DNA of 64,000 nucleotides from Xenorhabdus ishibashii (GTDB lineage: Bacteria > Pseudomonadota > Gammaproteobacteria > Enterobacterales > Enterobacteriaceae): the NCBI RefSeq assembly GCF_002632755.1, contig NZ_NJAK01000001.1:248001-312000 (forward strand), written 5' to 3'. This document shows positions 10,578 to 19,790 of this stretch, piece after piece. The notes beneath the pieces are model-generated. The model searched no databases and was not told where the DNA came from. It saw nothing but the letters and a program-made list of their open reading frames with translations. Every line of letters starts with the position of its first letter. Within the stretch, counting starts at the first letter, position 1. The position numbers and the translations under genes were made by a program.

Positions 10578-12281
10578 TTAGAATGTTTCCCAATTAGATG
10601 GGTCTTCCACATTACTGTCTTTCTTCAGCACGGGAGGATTTGTTTTATTAGCTGGAGGAGTCGACGATTTTGTCGCCGATAAAACTTCATGTTTTCTTTT
10701 TTCAGGCTGCTTCCTTTCTGCCTGCTCCGGTAACTGGAACATTGCAACCGCTTTGGTTAATATTTTGGCCTGTTCTTCCAATGCCGCTGCCGCAGCAGCA
10801 GATTGCTCAACCAATGACGCATTTTGTTGTGTGACTCTGTCCATTTCGGAAATAGCAACACCAACTTGCGTGATCCCTCTGCTTTGCTCATCAGAAGCCG
10901 ATGCAATTTCCCCCATAATGTCAGTCACGCGGGTAACAGAATCGACAATTTTGTTCATGGTCTCGCCAGCGCTTTCTACTTGCATAGAGCCGGTATCTGT
11001 ACGATTTACCGAGTCTTCGATCAATCCTTTGATCTCTTTAGCCGCTTCTGCACTGCGCTGTGCTAAGTTGCGCACTTCACCGGCAACCACGGCAAAACCA
11101 CGGCCATGCTCACCGGCACGGGCAGCCTCCACGGCAGCATTAAGAGCAAGAATATTGGTTTGAAAAGCAATGGCATCAATGACACCAGTGATATCAGAGA
11201 TCTTACGAGAACTGTCTGCAATTTCATGCATGGTTTGCACGACATTAGCGACCACTTTCCCCCCCTGACGGGCAATCTCAGAGGCGTTGTCAGCCAAGTT
11301 ACTGGCTTGGCGAGCATTGTCAGCATTCTGTTTTACTGTCGCAGTTAACTGCTCCATGCTGGCGGCCGTTTCTTCCAACGAAGCCACTTGCTGTTCAGTA
11401 CGAGAAGAAAGATCGTTGTTACCAGCGGCAATTTCGCTGGTGCCGGTATAGATGGTTTCGGTACTTTGGTGGACACTTCTGACCGTATTAATCAGTTCTT
11501 CCTGCATGTGTTTCAAGCCAACGGCTAACATGCCCATTTCATTATTGCCAGTTACAGTGATCGCCTGAGTCAAGTCCCCTCTCGAGAAGGCTCTGATATT
11601 ATCCAGCAGTTTGTGCAGCGGATCGATCAATGCCTTACGTAAGCCAATCCAGCTTATCACTATGACCACAGCCAGCAGAGTCATCACAAGGATCAATGAA
11701 ACAACGATATTGTTATAAGCTTTATCAGCTTCCAGTAATACCTGATCATAGAATTTTGAGCTTTCGGATAGATAAAAGTTAAATTCCACATTAAACGCGT
11801 TCTGATAATCTGTCGTTTTCTGGAGGAAAAACTCTTCAAACCTGTCATGCGCTAGCATGCTAACTAACTCTTTAAGCGCATTAAGGTAATCATTATGGGT
11901 ATGTTTCAAACGCTGCAAATGTTCTTGATCATAAAAAGACAATTTTTCAGTCTGTTCATATTTTTCGAAGAGTCGTTCAGCACGGGCAATATTAGCCTTG
12001 GCTTCTGCCAGAGCGTCATCAACCTTATAACTACCTTCAACACCGCGATTTTTCATCACATACATGATGCCAACACGGTTTATGTTATTACGGGCTTGCA
12101 GCAGGTTAACCCAGCTCTCATCCAGATAGATTTGCTGCTCTCGCATTTTATCTATTAATTCAAAGGCTTGTATATCATTCTTCAACCCTTTGAAGAACAA
12201 TCCCCCGGAGATAAGTTGCAAAGCACCAAACAAGATGATGACTGAGATTAATCCCGTCACTATTTTCATTCGGTTAAACAT
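10578..12281 (-). CDS. Methyl-accepting chemotaxis protein with NWETF tether
   Basis: 567-residue Tsr/Tar-type receptor. N-terminal membrane helix, periplasmic four-helix sensor to about 190, second membrane helix ([20 protein letters not shown]), HAMP, methylation helices, and the signalling tip [23 protein letters not shown]. It ends DPSNWETF, the CheR/CheB docking pentapeptide. A consensus sigma-28 promoter lies 52 bases upstream, so it heads the mcp-mcp-cheRBYZ operon. The ligand cannot be assigned. Confidence 0.94.
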   Translation of the reverse strand: MFNRMKIVTGLISVIILFGALQLISGGLFFKGLKNDIQAFELIDKMREQQIYLDESWVNLLQARNNINRVGIMYVMKNRGVEGSYKVDDALAEAKANIARAERLFEKYEQTEKLSFYDQEHLQRLKHTHNDYLNALKELVSMLAHDRFEEFFLQKTTDYQNAFNVEFNFYLSESSKFYDQVLLEADKAYNNIVVSLILVMTLLAVVIVISWIGLRKALIDPLHKLLDNIRAFSRGDLTQAITVTGNNEMGMLAVGLKHMQEELINTVRSVHQSTETIYTGTSEIAAGNNDLSSRTEQQVASLEETAASMEQLTATVKQNADNARQASNLADNASEIARQGGKVVANVVQTMHEIADSSRKISDITGVIDAIAFQTNILALNAAVEAARAGEHGRGFAVVAGEVRNLAQRSAEAAKEIKGLIEDSVNRTDTGSMQVESAGETMNKIVDSVTRVTDIMGEIASASDEQSRGITQVGVAISEMDRVTQQNASLVEQSAAAAAALEEQAKILTKAVAMFQLPEQAERKQPEKRKHEVLSATKSSTPPANKTNPPVLKKDSNVEDPSNWETF

Positions 12282-12332
12282 AACTTCCCTTTTTTACTAA
12301 ATTTCTATACCGATTTTTAGAATTACAGATAG

Positions 12333-12359
12333 TTATCGGCACATTAAAAGGGAACTTTA
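12333..12359 (-). promoter_or_regulatory. Sigma-28 (FliA) class 3 promoter
   Basis: On the minus strand TAAA is followed by 15 bases and then GCCGATAA, an exact match to the enterobacterial FliA consensus (TAAA-N15-GCCGATAA). It lies directly upstream of the first receptor gene and should drive mcp-mcp-cheRBYZ. Confidence 0.9.
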
Positions 12360-12403
12360 CGTATAATTCTAAAAATTGATTTTTTGCAGCACTTTTTTGA
12401 TCT

Positions 12404-12441
12404 AAAACAAAAGGGCTGCTGTTTTTTATTGCAGTAGCCCC
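12404..12441 (-). terminator. Rho-independent terminator after cheW
   Basis: Minus-strand stem GGGCTACTG pairs with CAGCAGCCC (one mismatch) around an A/T loop, followed by TTTTGTTTT. It starts 18 bases past the cheW stop and separates the mot-cheAW operon from the receptor operon. Confidence 0.85.
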
Positions 12442-12458
12442 AAAACATCAATCTTTAA

Positions 12459-12956
12459 TCAACCTTTGGCAACTGAATCAACCAATGCCATTTCTTCACT
12501 ATTGAGAAGTTTTTCAATATCAACCAGAATCAGCATTCGCTCATCAATAGAACCTAGCCCCGTTAAATATTCCGTTGATAAAGTGACCGCAAACTCTGGT
12601 GCAGGACAAATTTGATCTTCTTTCAGGGACAGCACGTCAGACACACCGTCAACCACAATCCCAACAACACGGTTAAGTAAATTCAGGACAATCACAACTG
12701 TGTTGTCGTTATAGGTGATATCTTCCTGTGAGAATTTGATCCTCAAATCGATGATAGGAACAATTACCCCACGCAGGTTGGTGATCCCCTTTATAAAAGC
12801 AGGCGTATTTGCAATGCGGGTAACTTGGTCATAACCGCGAATTTCCTGCACTTTTAATATCTCAATTCCATATTCTTCATCACCCAAGGTGAAAACCAGA
12901 TATTCCTTTCCGGTCGTTTCCCCCGATAATTTACTAAATTCTTCTATGGCTGACAT
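12459..12956 (-). CDS. cheW: CheW, receptor-kinase coupling protein
   Basis: 165-residue SH3-like scaffold that links CheA to receptors ([15 protein letters not shown] and the [13 protein letters not shown] segment are typical). Last gene before a clear terminator; 89 bases after cheA. Confidence 0.97.
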   Translation of the reverse strand: MSAIEEFSKLSGETTGKEYLVFTLGDEEYGIEILKVQEIRGYDQVTRIANTPAFIKGITNLRGVIVPIIDLRIKFSQEDITYNDNTVVIVLNLLNRVVGIVVDGVSDVLSLKEDQICPAPEFAVTLSTEYLTGLGSIDERMLILVDIEKLLNSEEMALVDSVAKG

Positions 12957-13045
12957 GATGTTACCTTTTAGTGTGAAATTTTTGCCCTTCTCCTTTCAAG
13001 CGGCGCCTTTGCGGTTACGCCAGCTTGAAATTTATTGAATATCTT

Positions 13046-15265
13046 TTAATTGTTATTCACTAATTCCGCTTTGCGCTGAGCCAATTGTTCATGGTTAAGC
13101 TTTTGCAAAGCAGGAACATCAATGATGAGCGCAACGCTACCATCCCCCATAATGGTGGCCGCCGAAATACCCGGTACTTTGCGGTAATTGCTCTCAATAT
13201 TTTTAACAACAACTTGATGTTGCCCCACCAGTTTATCCACCAGCAAGGCATAACGGCGTCCGGCACTTTGCACAATCACAGCAATGCCTTTCGTTGGCTC
13301 AGTGATCCCATTAGGGATATCGAATATGTGATACAGTTCAAGCAGAGGTAAATATTCTCCACGTACCAGCAATAGTTTTTCATCACCTGCCAATGGGTAA
13401 ATATCTTCCTCTTGCGGTTGCAATGAACTTACTACCGCACTCAGTGGCAGGATGAAAACTTCCTCATTAACTCTGACTGACATGCCATCCAGTATCGCTA
13501 ATGTCAGTGGCAGCAAAATGCGAATGACTGTTCCCTTTCCTGCCTGAAAATTAATCTGAATTTGTCCGCCCATATCTTGGATATTGCGTTTGACCACATC
13601 CATACCAACACCACGGCCAGAGACATCAGTTACCACTTCTGCGGTAGAGAAACCAGGAGCAAAAATCAGCATAGCCACTTCTTCGTTGCTCATATTTTCA
13701 CTGACACTTAATCCCTGAGATTGTGCTTTTGCCAAAATTTTCTCACGGTTAAGCCCCGCACCATCATCAATAACTTCAATGCAAATATTTCCACCTTGAT
13801 GCTCGGCTGACAGAGTTAAATTACCTGTTTCTGGTTTACCCGCAGCAAGGCGTTTTTCCGGACTTTCAATACCATGATCAAGACTGTTACGTACCAGATG
13901 TGTGAGCGGATCAATAATCCGTTCAATCAAACTTTTATCCAGTTCTGTCGAACTGCCAATGAGTGTCAATTCCACTTTCTTATTGAGTTTCCCAGCCAAA
14001 TCCCGCACCAAACGCGGATAACGGCTAAAAACATATTCCATCGGCATCATGCGAATTGACATAACAGATTCTTGCAAATCACGGGAATTTCGCTGCAATT
14101 GAGCCATACAACTTAGCAATTCGCTATGTTTGGTTGGCTCCAGACCGTTACAATGCTGAGCCAGCATAGATTGGGTAATGACCAATTCACCCACTAAATT
14201 GATAAGCTGATCAACTTTTTCAACAGCAACACGAATACTGGATGATTCCGCACGTTGGCGTGGCGATCCCGCTACTGGACGTGGTGCCGGACGCCCAATT
14301 TCACGTACATCTGTTTTTTTCGCAGCATGAGTCGGCTGTGGATCATTTGCAATGGTCGTATTTGTTGCTGTGGTAGTCTCTGCTGCCGTCTCTTTTATTG
14401 GATTGCTGTCTGTTGCACTATTTTCTGTAGCAATTTTCACCGTATCGGTTGTTACTACAGCCTCTTGTTCTGTTTCAGTACCCGCATCTTCTGACTGAGA
14501 TTCATTTGTTGGTAAAAAAGTGATTTGCTCAGGCTCAACCACAAAGCACAATACAGCCGTAATATCATCTTCTGTCGCAGATGTGATCAATGAAGCTTCA
14601 AGACTATTGGTAGTCTTTTCTACATCATAAAGCTCACCAAGATGTCCCAATTCATCCTTCATTAAACTGACTTCGCGTTCTTTCAATCCTGATAAATGAA
14701 CACGGATCTGCCCATGATTGGATTTGCCTGCTGGAGAATGTCTCTCTTCCGGCTGATTTTCTTCGAACTGAGACGATGCTACTGCCTGTTTTTCCTTAAC
14801 TTCATTTGCTACATCTTCCATCACAAGTTCAGCCTGAATCGCAGGTGATGCGGCAAAAAATTCCTCCTGCTGCCCTTGTTGTAGTTCTAATGCAAGCTGG
14901 CGCAGTGTCTCGCAGATATAATTGAATGTGTCTTCATCCGGCTCCTGAGAACTTTTATAGGCATCCAATTGTTGCTGCATAATATCTTTCGCTTCTAAAA
15001 ACAAGTTGATAATGTCAATGGTCAAACGTATTTCATCACGTCTGGCGCTATCGAGCAGATTTTCCAAAACATGTGTAGTCTGTTGCAGCTTGGTAAAACC
15101 AAAAGTCGCAGCGCCTCCTTTAATAGAATGGGCGCTGCGAAATATTGCGTTTAACTGCTCATGATCAGGTTCATCGGCATCGAGCAGTAACAAATGCTGC
15201 TCCATATCAGCCAATAGTTCATCTGCTTCATCAAAAAAAGTTTGATAAAACGCGGTAATATCCAT
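13046..15265 (-). CDS. cheA: CheA, chemotaxis sensor histidine kinase
   Basis: 739 residues, somewhat longer than the 654 of E. coli. Domains in order: HPt with phospho-site H46 (SAHSIKGGAATFG), CheY/CheB-binding P2 (about 160-250), a long low-complexity Thr/Glu/Ala-rich linker (about 255-330) that accounts for the extra length, dimerisation P3, HATPase with NSLDHGIESPEKR (N box) and VSGRGVGMDVVK, and the CheW-like P5. It begins 6 bases after motB. Confidence 0.97.
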   Translation of the reverse strand: MDITAFYQTFFDEADELLADMEQHLLLLDADEPDHEQLNAIFRSAHSIKGGAATFGFTKLQQTTHVLENLLDSARRDEIRLTIDIINLFLEAKDIMQQQLDAYKSSQEPDEDTFNYICETLRQLALELQQGQQEEFFAASPAIQAELVMEDVANEVKEKQAVASSQFEENQPEERHSPAGKSNHGQIRVHLSGLKEREVSLMKDELGHLGELYDVEKTTNSLEASLITSATEDDITAVLCFVVEPEQITFLPTNESQSEDAGTETEQEAVVTTDTVKIATENSATDSNPIKETAAETTTATNTTIANDPQPTHAAKKTDVREIGRPAPRPVAGSPRQRAESSSIRVAVEKVDQLINLVGELVITQSMLAQHCNGLEPTKHSELLSCMAQLQRNSRDLQESVMSIRMMPMEYVFSRYPRLVRDLAGKLNKKVELTLIGSSTELDKSLIERIIDPLTHLVRNSLDHGIESPEKRLAAGKPETGNLTLSAEHQGGNICIEVIDDGAGLNREKILAKAQSQGLSVSENMSNEEVAMLIFAPGFSTAEVVTDVSGRGVGMDVVKRNIQDMGGQIQINFQAGKGTVIRILLPLTLAILDGMSVRVNEEVFILPLSAVVSSLQPQEEDIYPLAGDEKLLLVRGEYLPLLELYHIFDIPNGITEPTKGIAVIVQSAGRRYALLVDKLVGQHQVVVKNIESNYRKVPGISAATIMGDGSVALIIDVPALQKLNHEQLAQRKAELVNNN

Positions 15266-15271
15266 CGTTAC

Positions 15272-16288
15272 TTACTCTGTCATCTTATTATCACCCGACG
15301 GTTCAACCGATGGCTGTTCCGATTTTGTGATTTCATGTTTTATGATCACATGGGATTGTTCGGTGGGTTGCTGAGCAGCCGCTCCCTCATTTGAATCCAT
15401 TCTGATGACTTCTTGCATATCCATACTATTGTTAGCGGTCATGGCGTTACCACCACTGTTTTCCTGCTCAATCCTTTTTTCTGCATCTTTATTTAATACA
15501 ATAATGCTGATACGACGGTTAACCGGCGCATTAGGTTCGATATCTTTCTGCATGTTCACAGTAGATGCCATACCCACAACGCGCAGAACTTTGGCTTCAT
15601 CCAGACCACCAATCAGCAGTTCACGCCTTGATGCATTGGCACGATCAGAAGAAAGTTCCCAATTACTGTAACCCCGCTGACCGTTGGCATATTGTAAATT
15701 ATCGGTATGACCAGAAAGGCTGACTTTGTTTGGAATATCGTTCAAGATCGGGGCAATTGCCCGCAATATATCGCTCATGTAACTTTCGACCTTTGAACTG
15801 CCAATCATAAACATTGGGCGATTTTCTCGATCGATAATCTGAATACGTAAACCTTCATCCATCATGTCAATCAATAGGTGAGGACGCAGCTCTTTAAGGC
15901 GAGGATCGGTAATAATTAATTGGTCAAGTTGCTGGCGTAACCGATTTAATCGACGATTTTCTTCTTTAGTTTCAACTACATTAGATTGGCGGAAAACTTC
16001 CCCATCCTGCTGGAAAATCTCATCCCCTCCCCCAGGGATCGGATTGGTGCTATCACTGCTTTTCTGTCCCTGATTGATCGCTACTTGCAAAGGGGTACGG
16101 AAATACTCTGCAATACTGGTCAATTCCTGTGGGCTAGCTATCGATATCAACCACATAACCAAAAAGAATGCCATCATTGCAGTCATAAAATCAGCATAAG
16201 CAATCTTCCATGATCCACCAGCATGGTTCGAATCATGTTTTTTACGACGCCTCTTTATTCTGACGACGGAAACATTATTCTCTCTCAT
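15272..16288 (-). CDS. motB: MotB, flagellar stator peptidoglycan anchor
   Basis: 338 residues. Short cytoplasmic basic N-terminus, one membrane helix carrying the proton-binding D33 ([14 protein letters not shown]32 in E. coli), a plug region, and an OmpA-like peptidoglycan-binding domain ([27 protein letters not shown]). Two bases after motA. Confidence 0.97.
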   Translation of the reverse strand: MRENNVSVVRIKRRRKKHDSNHAGGSWKIAYADFMTAMMAFFLVMWLISIASPQELTSIAEYFRTPLQVAINQGQKSSDSTNPIPGGGDEIFQQDGEVFRQSNVVETKEENRRLNRLRQQLDQLIITDPRLKELRPHLLIDMMDEGLRIQIIDRENRPMFMIGSSKVESYMSDILRAIAPILNDIPNKVSLSGHTDNLQYANGQRGYSNWELSSDRANASRRELLIGGLDEAKVLRVVGMASTVNMQKDIEPNAPVNRRISIIVLNKDAEKRIEQENSGGNAMTANNSMDMQEVIRMDSNEGAAAQQPTEQSHVIIKHEITKSEQPSVEPSGDNKMTE

Positions 16289-16290
16289 AG

Positions 16291-17172
16291 TTATTCTTCA
16301 GCTTCTTGTTGTACAGGGGATTTGACCCGACGAACATGTTCTTCCAGCTCTGTGAACGAAGGACGATCTGTGAGGAATAATGTTTTACGACCGAATTCAA
16401 CAGCAATTTGTGGTGCATAACCATGCAAACTGGAAAGCAGCGTCACTTTAATGCATTGCATCATTTTGATCTGCTCACTGCTGCGTTGACGAAGGAGTGT
16501 TGCCAGAGGGGAAACAAAGCCATAGGACAATAAGATCCCAAGGAATGTTCCCACCATAGCATGAGCAATCAACACACCTAATTCTCCTGCCGGACGATCC
16601 GCAGATCCCAGAGCATGGACGACTCCCATGACAGCCGCAACAATTCCGAATGCAGGCAATGAATCCCCTACTGCTGCCATACTAGTCGCTGGTATTTCGC
16701 TTTCCTGTTCATAAGTCTCGATTTCTTCATCCATCAAGGCTTCAATTTCATGAGGATTCATGTTACCGCTGATGATAAGGCGCATATAATCAGTAATAAA
16801 ATTCATCAAATACTGATCTTTTAACAAACGGGGGTACTGTGTAAAAATATCGCTTTGGTTTGGATTTTCAATATCCCGTTCTAAAGCTAGTAGCCCATTC
16901 TGGCGGGATTTAGACAACAGACGAAACTGCAACGCCATAAGATCCATATACATTGTCTTGTTGTATTTTGATCTGCGTAATACTTTTGGTAAAACACGCA
17001 GTGTTGCCTTTATCGCCTTGCCATTATTGCCTACGATAAAAGCGCCAATTCCCGCACCTGCAATAATCAAAAATTCCGCTGGCTGATAAAGTGCGCCCAT
17101 GTGACCACCGACAAGCAGGTAGCCACCAATTACCGCACCAAAAACCACGATATATCCTAAAAGTACTAACAC
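16291..17172 (-). CDS. motA: MotA, flagellar stator channel subunit
   Basis: 293 residues with four membrane segments. The key residues keep E. coli numbering: R90 and E98 in the cytoplasmic loop that touches FliG, and P173 near the channel. The gene starts [18 protein letters not shown] and heads motA-motB-cheA-cheW. Confidence 0.97.
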   Translation of the reverse strand: MLVLLGYIVVFGAVIGGYLLVGGHMGALYQPAEFLIIAGAGIGAFIVGNNGKAIKATLRVLPKVLRRSKYNKTMYMDLMALQFRLLSKSRQNGLLALERDIENPNQSDIFTQYPRLLKDQYLMNFITDYMRLIISGNMNPHEIEALMDEEIETYEQESEIPATSMAAVGDSLPAFGIVAAVMGVVHALGSADRPAGELGVLIAHAMVGTFLGILLSYGFVSPLATLLRQRSSEQIKMMQCIKVTLLSSLHGYAPQIAVEFGRKTLFLTDRPSFTELEEHVRRVKSPVQQEAEE

Positions 17173-17249
17173 GCGATATCCTTTAGCTAAGTTGGTGAGC
17201 AGATGGGATCTGAACAGAGAGAATTGATAAATGAAGAAAAATGTGACGA

Positions 17250-17284
17250 CAGGTTACAGCGTTTATAATTAAACCCGTAACCTG
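17250..17284. terminator. Hairpin between flhC and motA
   Basis: CAGGTTAC and GTAACCTG form a perfect 8-bp outer stem with an inner GTTTA/TAAAC pairing. On the minus strand it lies 22 bases after the flhC stop and is followed by a short T-rich run (CATTTTTC). Probably ends flhDC transcription, possibly partially. Confidence 0.55.
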
Positions 17285-17306
17285 AATTTTACTTTCCCAT
17301 TTAAAT

Positions 17307-17888
17307 TCACACAGCTTGCTGAGCAAATCCATCCAGCAGTTGTGAATTAGTATCGGCAGGTTGAGAGGAAAGTTTACGTTTTTTTACTGCCCGTGAAGGG
17401 GGCTGACAAAGACTACAAACAAAGCTATTTACTGGCTGATGAGCATGTGTAATAAAAGTTCCTCCACAACAGCGACATTGTGTTGGCTGCAACATCCCGC
17501 TGTCGACAAAACGAACCAATGTCCAGGCTCTGGTTAATGCCAGAACAGGCCCTCCTTCACTCTCTGGAGGGCATTGCTCAAGATACAGACGATAAGCTTT
17601 GACAACAGCCTCTACCCCTTCACAATGTCCACTTTTCAACAGAAAACGGTAAGCATTGTAGAACATTGACGAATGAATATTCTGTTCCCAAGTCATAAAC
17701 CAATCCGTCGAAAAGGGGAGCATCCCTTTAGGCGGAGGGCTTCCCCGCAACTCTTTATACAACCGGATCAATCGGCCTCTACTTAGTTGTGTTTCACTTT
17801 CAAGCATCTGCAATCGTGCGCCTAAAGTGATGAGTTCCATTGCCAACTGAATATCTTTCGCTTCCTGAACAATACTTTTTTCAACCAT
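17307..17888 (-). CDS. flhC: FlhC, flagellar master transcription activator subunit
   Basis: 193 residues. Forms FlhD4C2, which activates class 2 flagellar promoters with sigma-70. The zinc-binding cysteines are present in QCRCCGGTF and FVCSLCQPP (residues 138-161). The gene starts 2 bases after flhD. Confidence 0.97.
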   Translation of the reverse strand: MVEKSIVQEAKDIQLAMELITLGARLQMLESETQLSRGRLIRLYKELRGSPPPKGMLPFSTDWFMTWEQNIHSSMFYNAYRFLLKSGHCEGVEAVVKAYRLYLEQCPPESEGGPVLALTRAWTLVRFVDSGMLQPTQCRCCGGTFITHAHQPVNSFVCSLCQPPSRAVKKRKLSSQPADTNSQLLDGFAQQAV

Positions 17889-17890
17889 CT

Positions 17891-18241
17891 TTACGCTCTT
17901 CTCTTGATTGAGGTGTCATCCTGGGCGGATAACTGCTGAAAAAGATGAGTAGACAGTAAGATACCTGTATGAATTTGTTGCAGATCGTCCACCCGCGATT
18001 CTTTAGTTAACTGCTGTACAGTTTCGTGGTCTTCAAACCGAAAATGGCAAATCAGTTGGTTTGTTTCAGCTAATTTTACTAACTGAGGCAATGTCAGCTC
18101 GGCCAACGTATCAGCCATCGATTCACTAATACCTAAACGGAACATCGCAGATGCTTTCTCATGGTTAATTAGCCGTTGTGCCAAAAGCAAATACGATAAA
18201 TTTATGTCATAAATATGTTTGAGCAATTCAGCCGTACTCAT
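17891..18241 (-). CDS. flhD: FlhD, flagellar master transcription activator subunit
   Basis: 116 residues from the ATG at 18241 ([17 protein letters not shown]), matching the family N-terminus; the frame can be extended to 18277 with 12 unrelated residues. The internal stretch [13 protein letters not shown] is characteristic. First gene of flhDC, preceded by an unusually long AT-rich region. Confidence 0.97.
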   Translation of the reverse strand: MSTAELLKHIYDINLSYLLLAQRLINHEKASAMFRLGISESMADTLAELTLPQLVKLAETNQLICHFRFEDHETVQQLTKESRVDDLQQIHTGILLSTHLFQQLSAQDDTSIKRRA

Positions 18242-19790
18242 TTCTATATATCCCGTCCGATTACATGAAAAAATCAAATTAAGTGATCAAAGAATCACTC
18301 ACGACAAAATTACCAGTAGCATGAGATTCAATAATCTCCGACATAACTGAAATATACATCTTTAGCCAGAGCAGTAACTGTCCTTTGTATTACTCTTGGG
18401 ATCGCCCAATTTCTAAAATATTTCGGTAATGGGTTGTAAAAATATTATTGCGTCATCTGGGTAATGCACTTGCCACAATTGATTAAGAATATTCTTAATG
18501 CTAATTAACTTTACTCCTGAATCATCAACTTATACAACGGAGAATATATGTCATTTTAAATATTATGTGATCTTGATCACAAAACTAGTGCTTTTTATTA
18601 TGATTCTAGCTCATTAACTATTCAAGCAATAAAAAACTAAAAATAGTCTACAATTAATAAGTTAAATTATTTAAATAAAAATATTAGGGAAAGTTTTTGG
18701 TTTTACACGATCTATTAAGCTTATAAATCCAAAATAACGATAAAAAATCTTTCCTTTAGTTAAATTATCAATATTCTAATAAAATTTGCTTCTTGATAAT
18801 GTGGGTAGATACCCATCTTCCACTATAACTTGATTTAGATCATAGTCATGCCAAATTTATTAATTAAATGTGAATACTAGTTATTAAAAAGATATCAGTA
18901 TGATCATTTTTAGTTTACGATCGCACCATTTTCAAGCAGAATAAAAAACACACATACACCCACTTTGAATACAAACATCACGCAGATCACAAAAACAAGA
19001 TAAAATACAGTATGATATTGAAATAAAAAAACATCTGCATCTCTATCTCTCATAAACTCAACTAACAAAGCTTTGCTAATTAAACAAAATTTAATCTCCC
19101 CCGCAATCTATCAAAGATATTTTTTTTCATCACAATCAATAAATTTATCTAAACCAAACAAGTATATACACTGCCTGCTTGTGACATAAATTTAACTAAG
19201 CAACATTTGCTGATTACTTCCCCTCTTTAGCCAGCTCACACGCACAATAAATAAGAAAAATTAATTAATTATTTTTGCATCCGTAACACAAATGATAAGA
19301 ATAGCAAATGTTTTATGGGGCCTTTCAGCACAGGTAAATCAGCAGTTAAATTTTCAAATAAGGCGGCTTCTTGACTAAAAATTAATTTACTTAAATAACA
19401 AGAAATATAATTATAAAATAATTCCTAAATGCAAATTTGGCAACAACATATTATTACATAAAACCTAATTAAAAGAAGAATAAACAACTAAAACAAATAT
19501 AAATAAAAACAGATATAAAAGGCAGACTTTCCTATTTAACCTTGGAATTAAACAGTAATAGATAGATTAACTTGACGTTTCAAATAAAAAAAATAAGAGG
19601 TAAATGTAACGCTATTACTTCCTTAAATTCATTTGTATTGTGATAGGAAGATCATGTTTAAAGAATAACATCAAGACCTATTCTAAATATCTGCAAAATT
19701 TTCATCATAATTAGAGTCATAATGTCATATATTCCGTATGGATTACTCCCCTAATCCACACAGAATAAGGTGTTAATTAATGAGAATTAT
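18242..19790. other. Long AT-rich flhDC upstream region with no gene
   Basis: About 1.55 kb between flhD and mgtB holds no credible reading frame. It is strikingly AT-rich with many short A and T tracts, typical of H-NS-bound control regions. It contains one perfect CRP-type palindrome (separate entry) about 325 bases upstream of flhD. I see no RNA gene or IS end. Confidence 0.75.
18566..18581. promoter_or_regulatory. CRP (cAMP receptor protein) operator upstream of flhDC
   Basis: TGTGATCTTGATCACA is an exact TGTGA-N6-TCACA palindrome, the CRP consensus. It lies 325 bases upstream of the flhD start. In E. coli CRP activates flhDC, so carbon control of motility is likely here. Confidence 0.82.
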
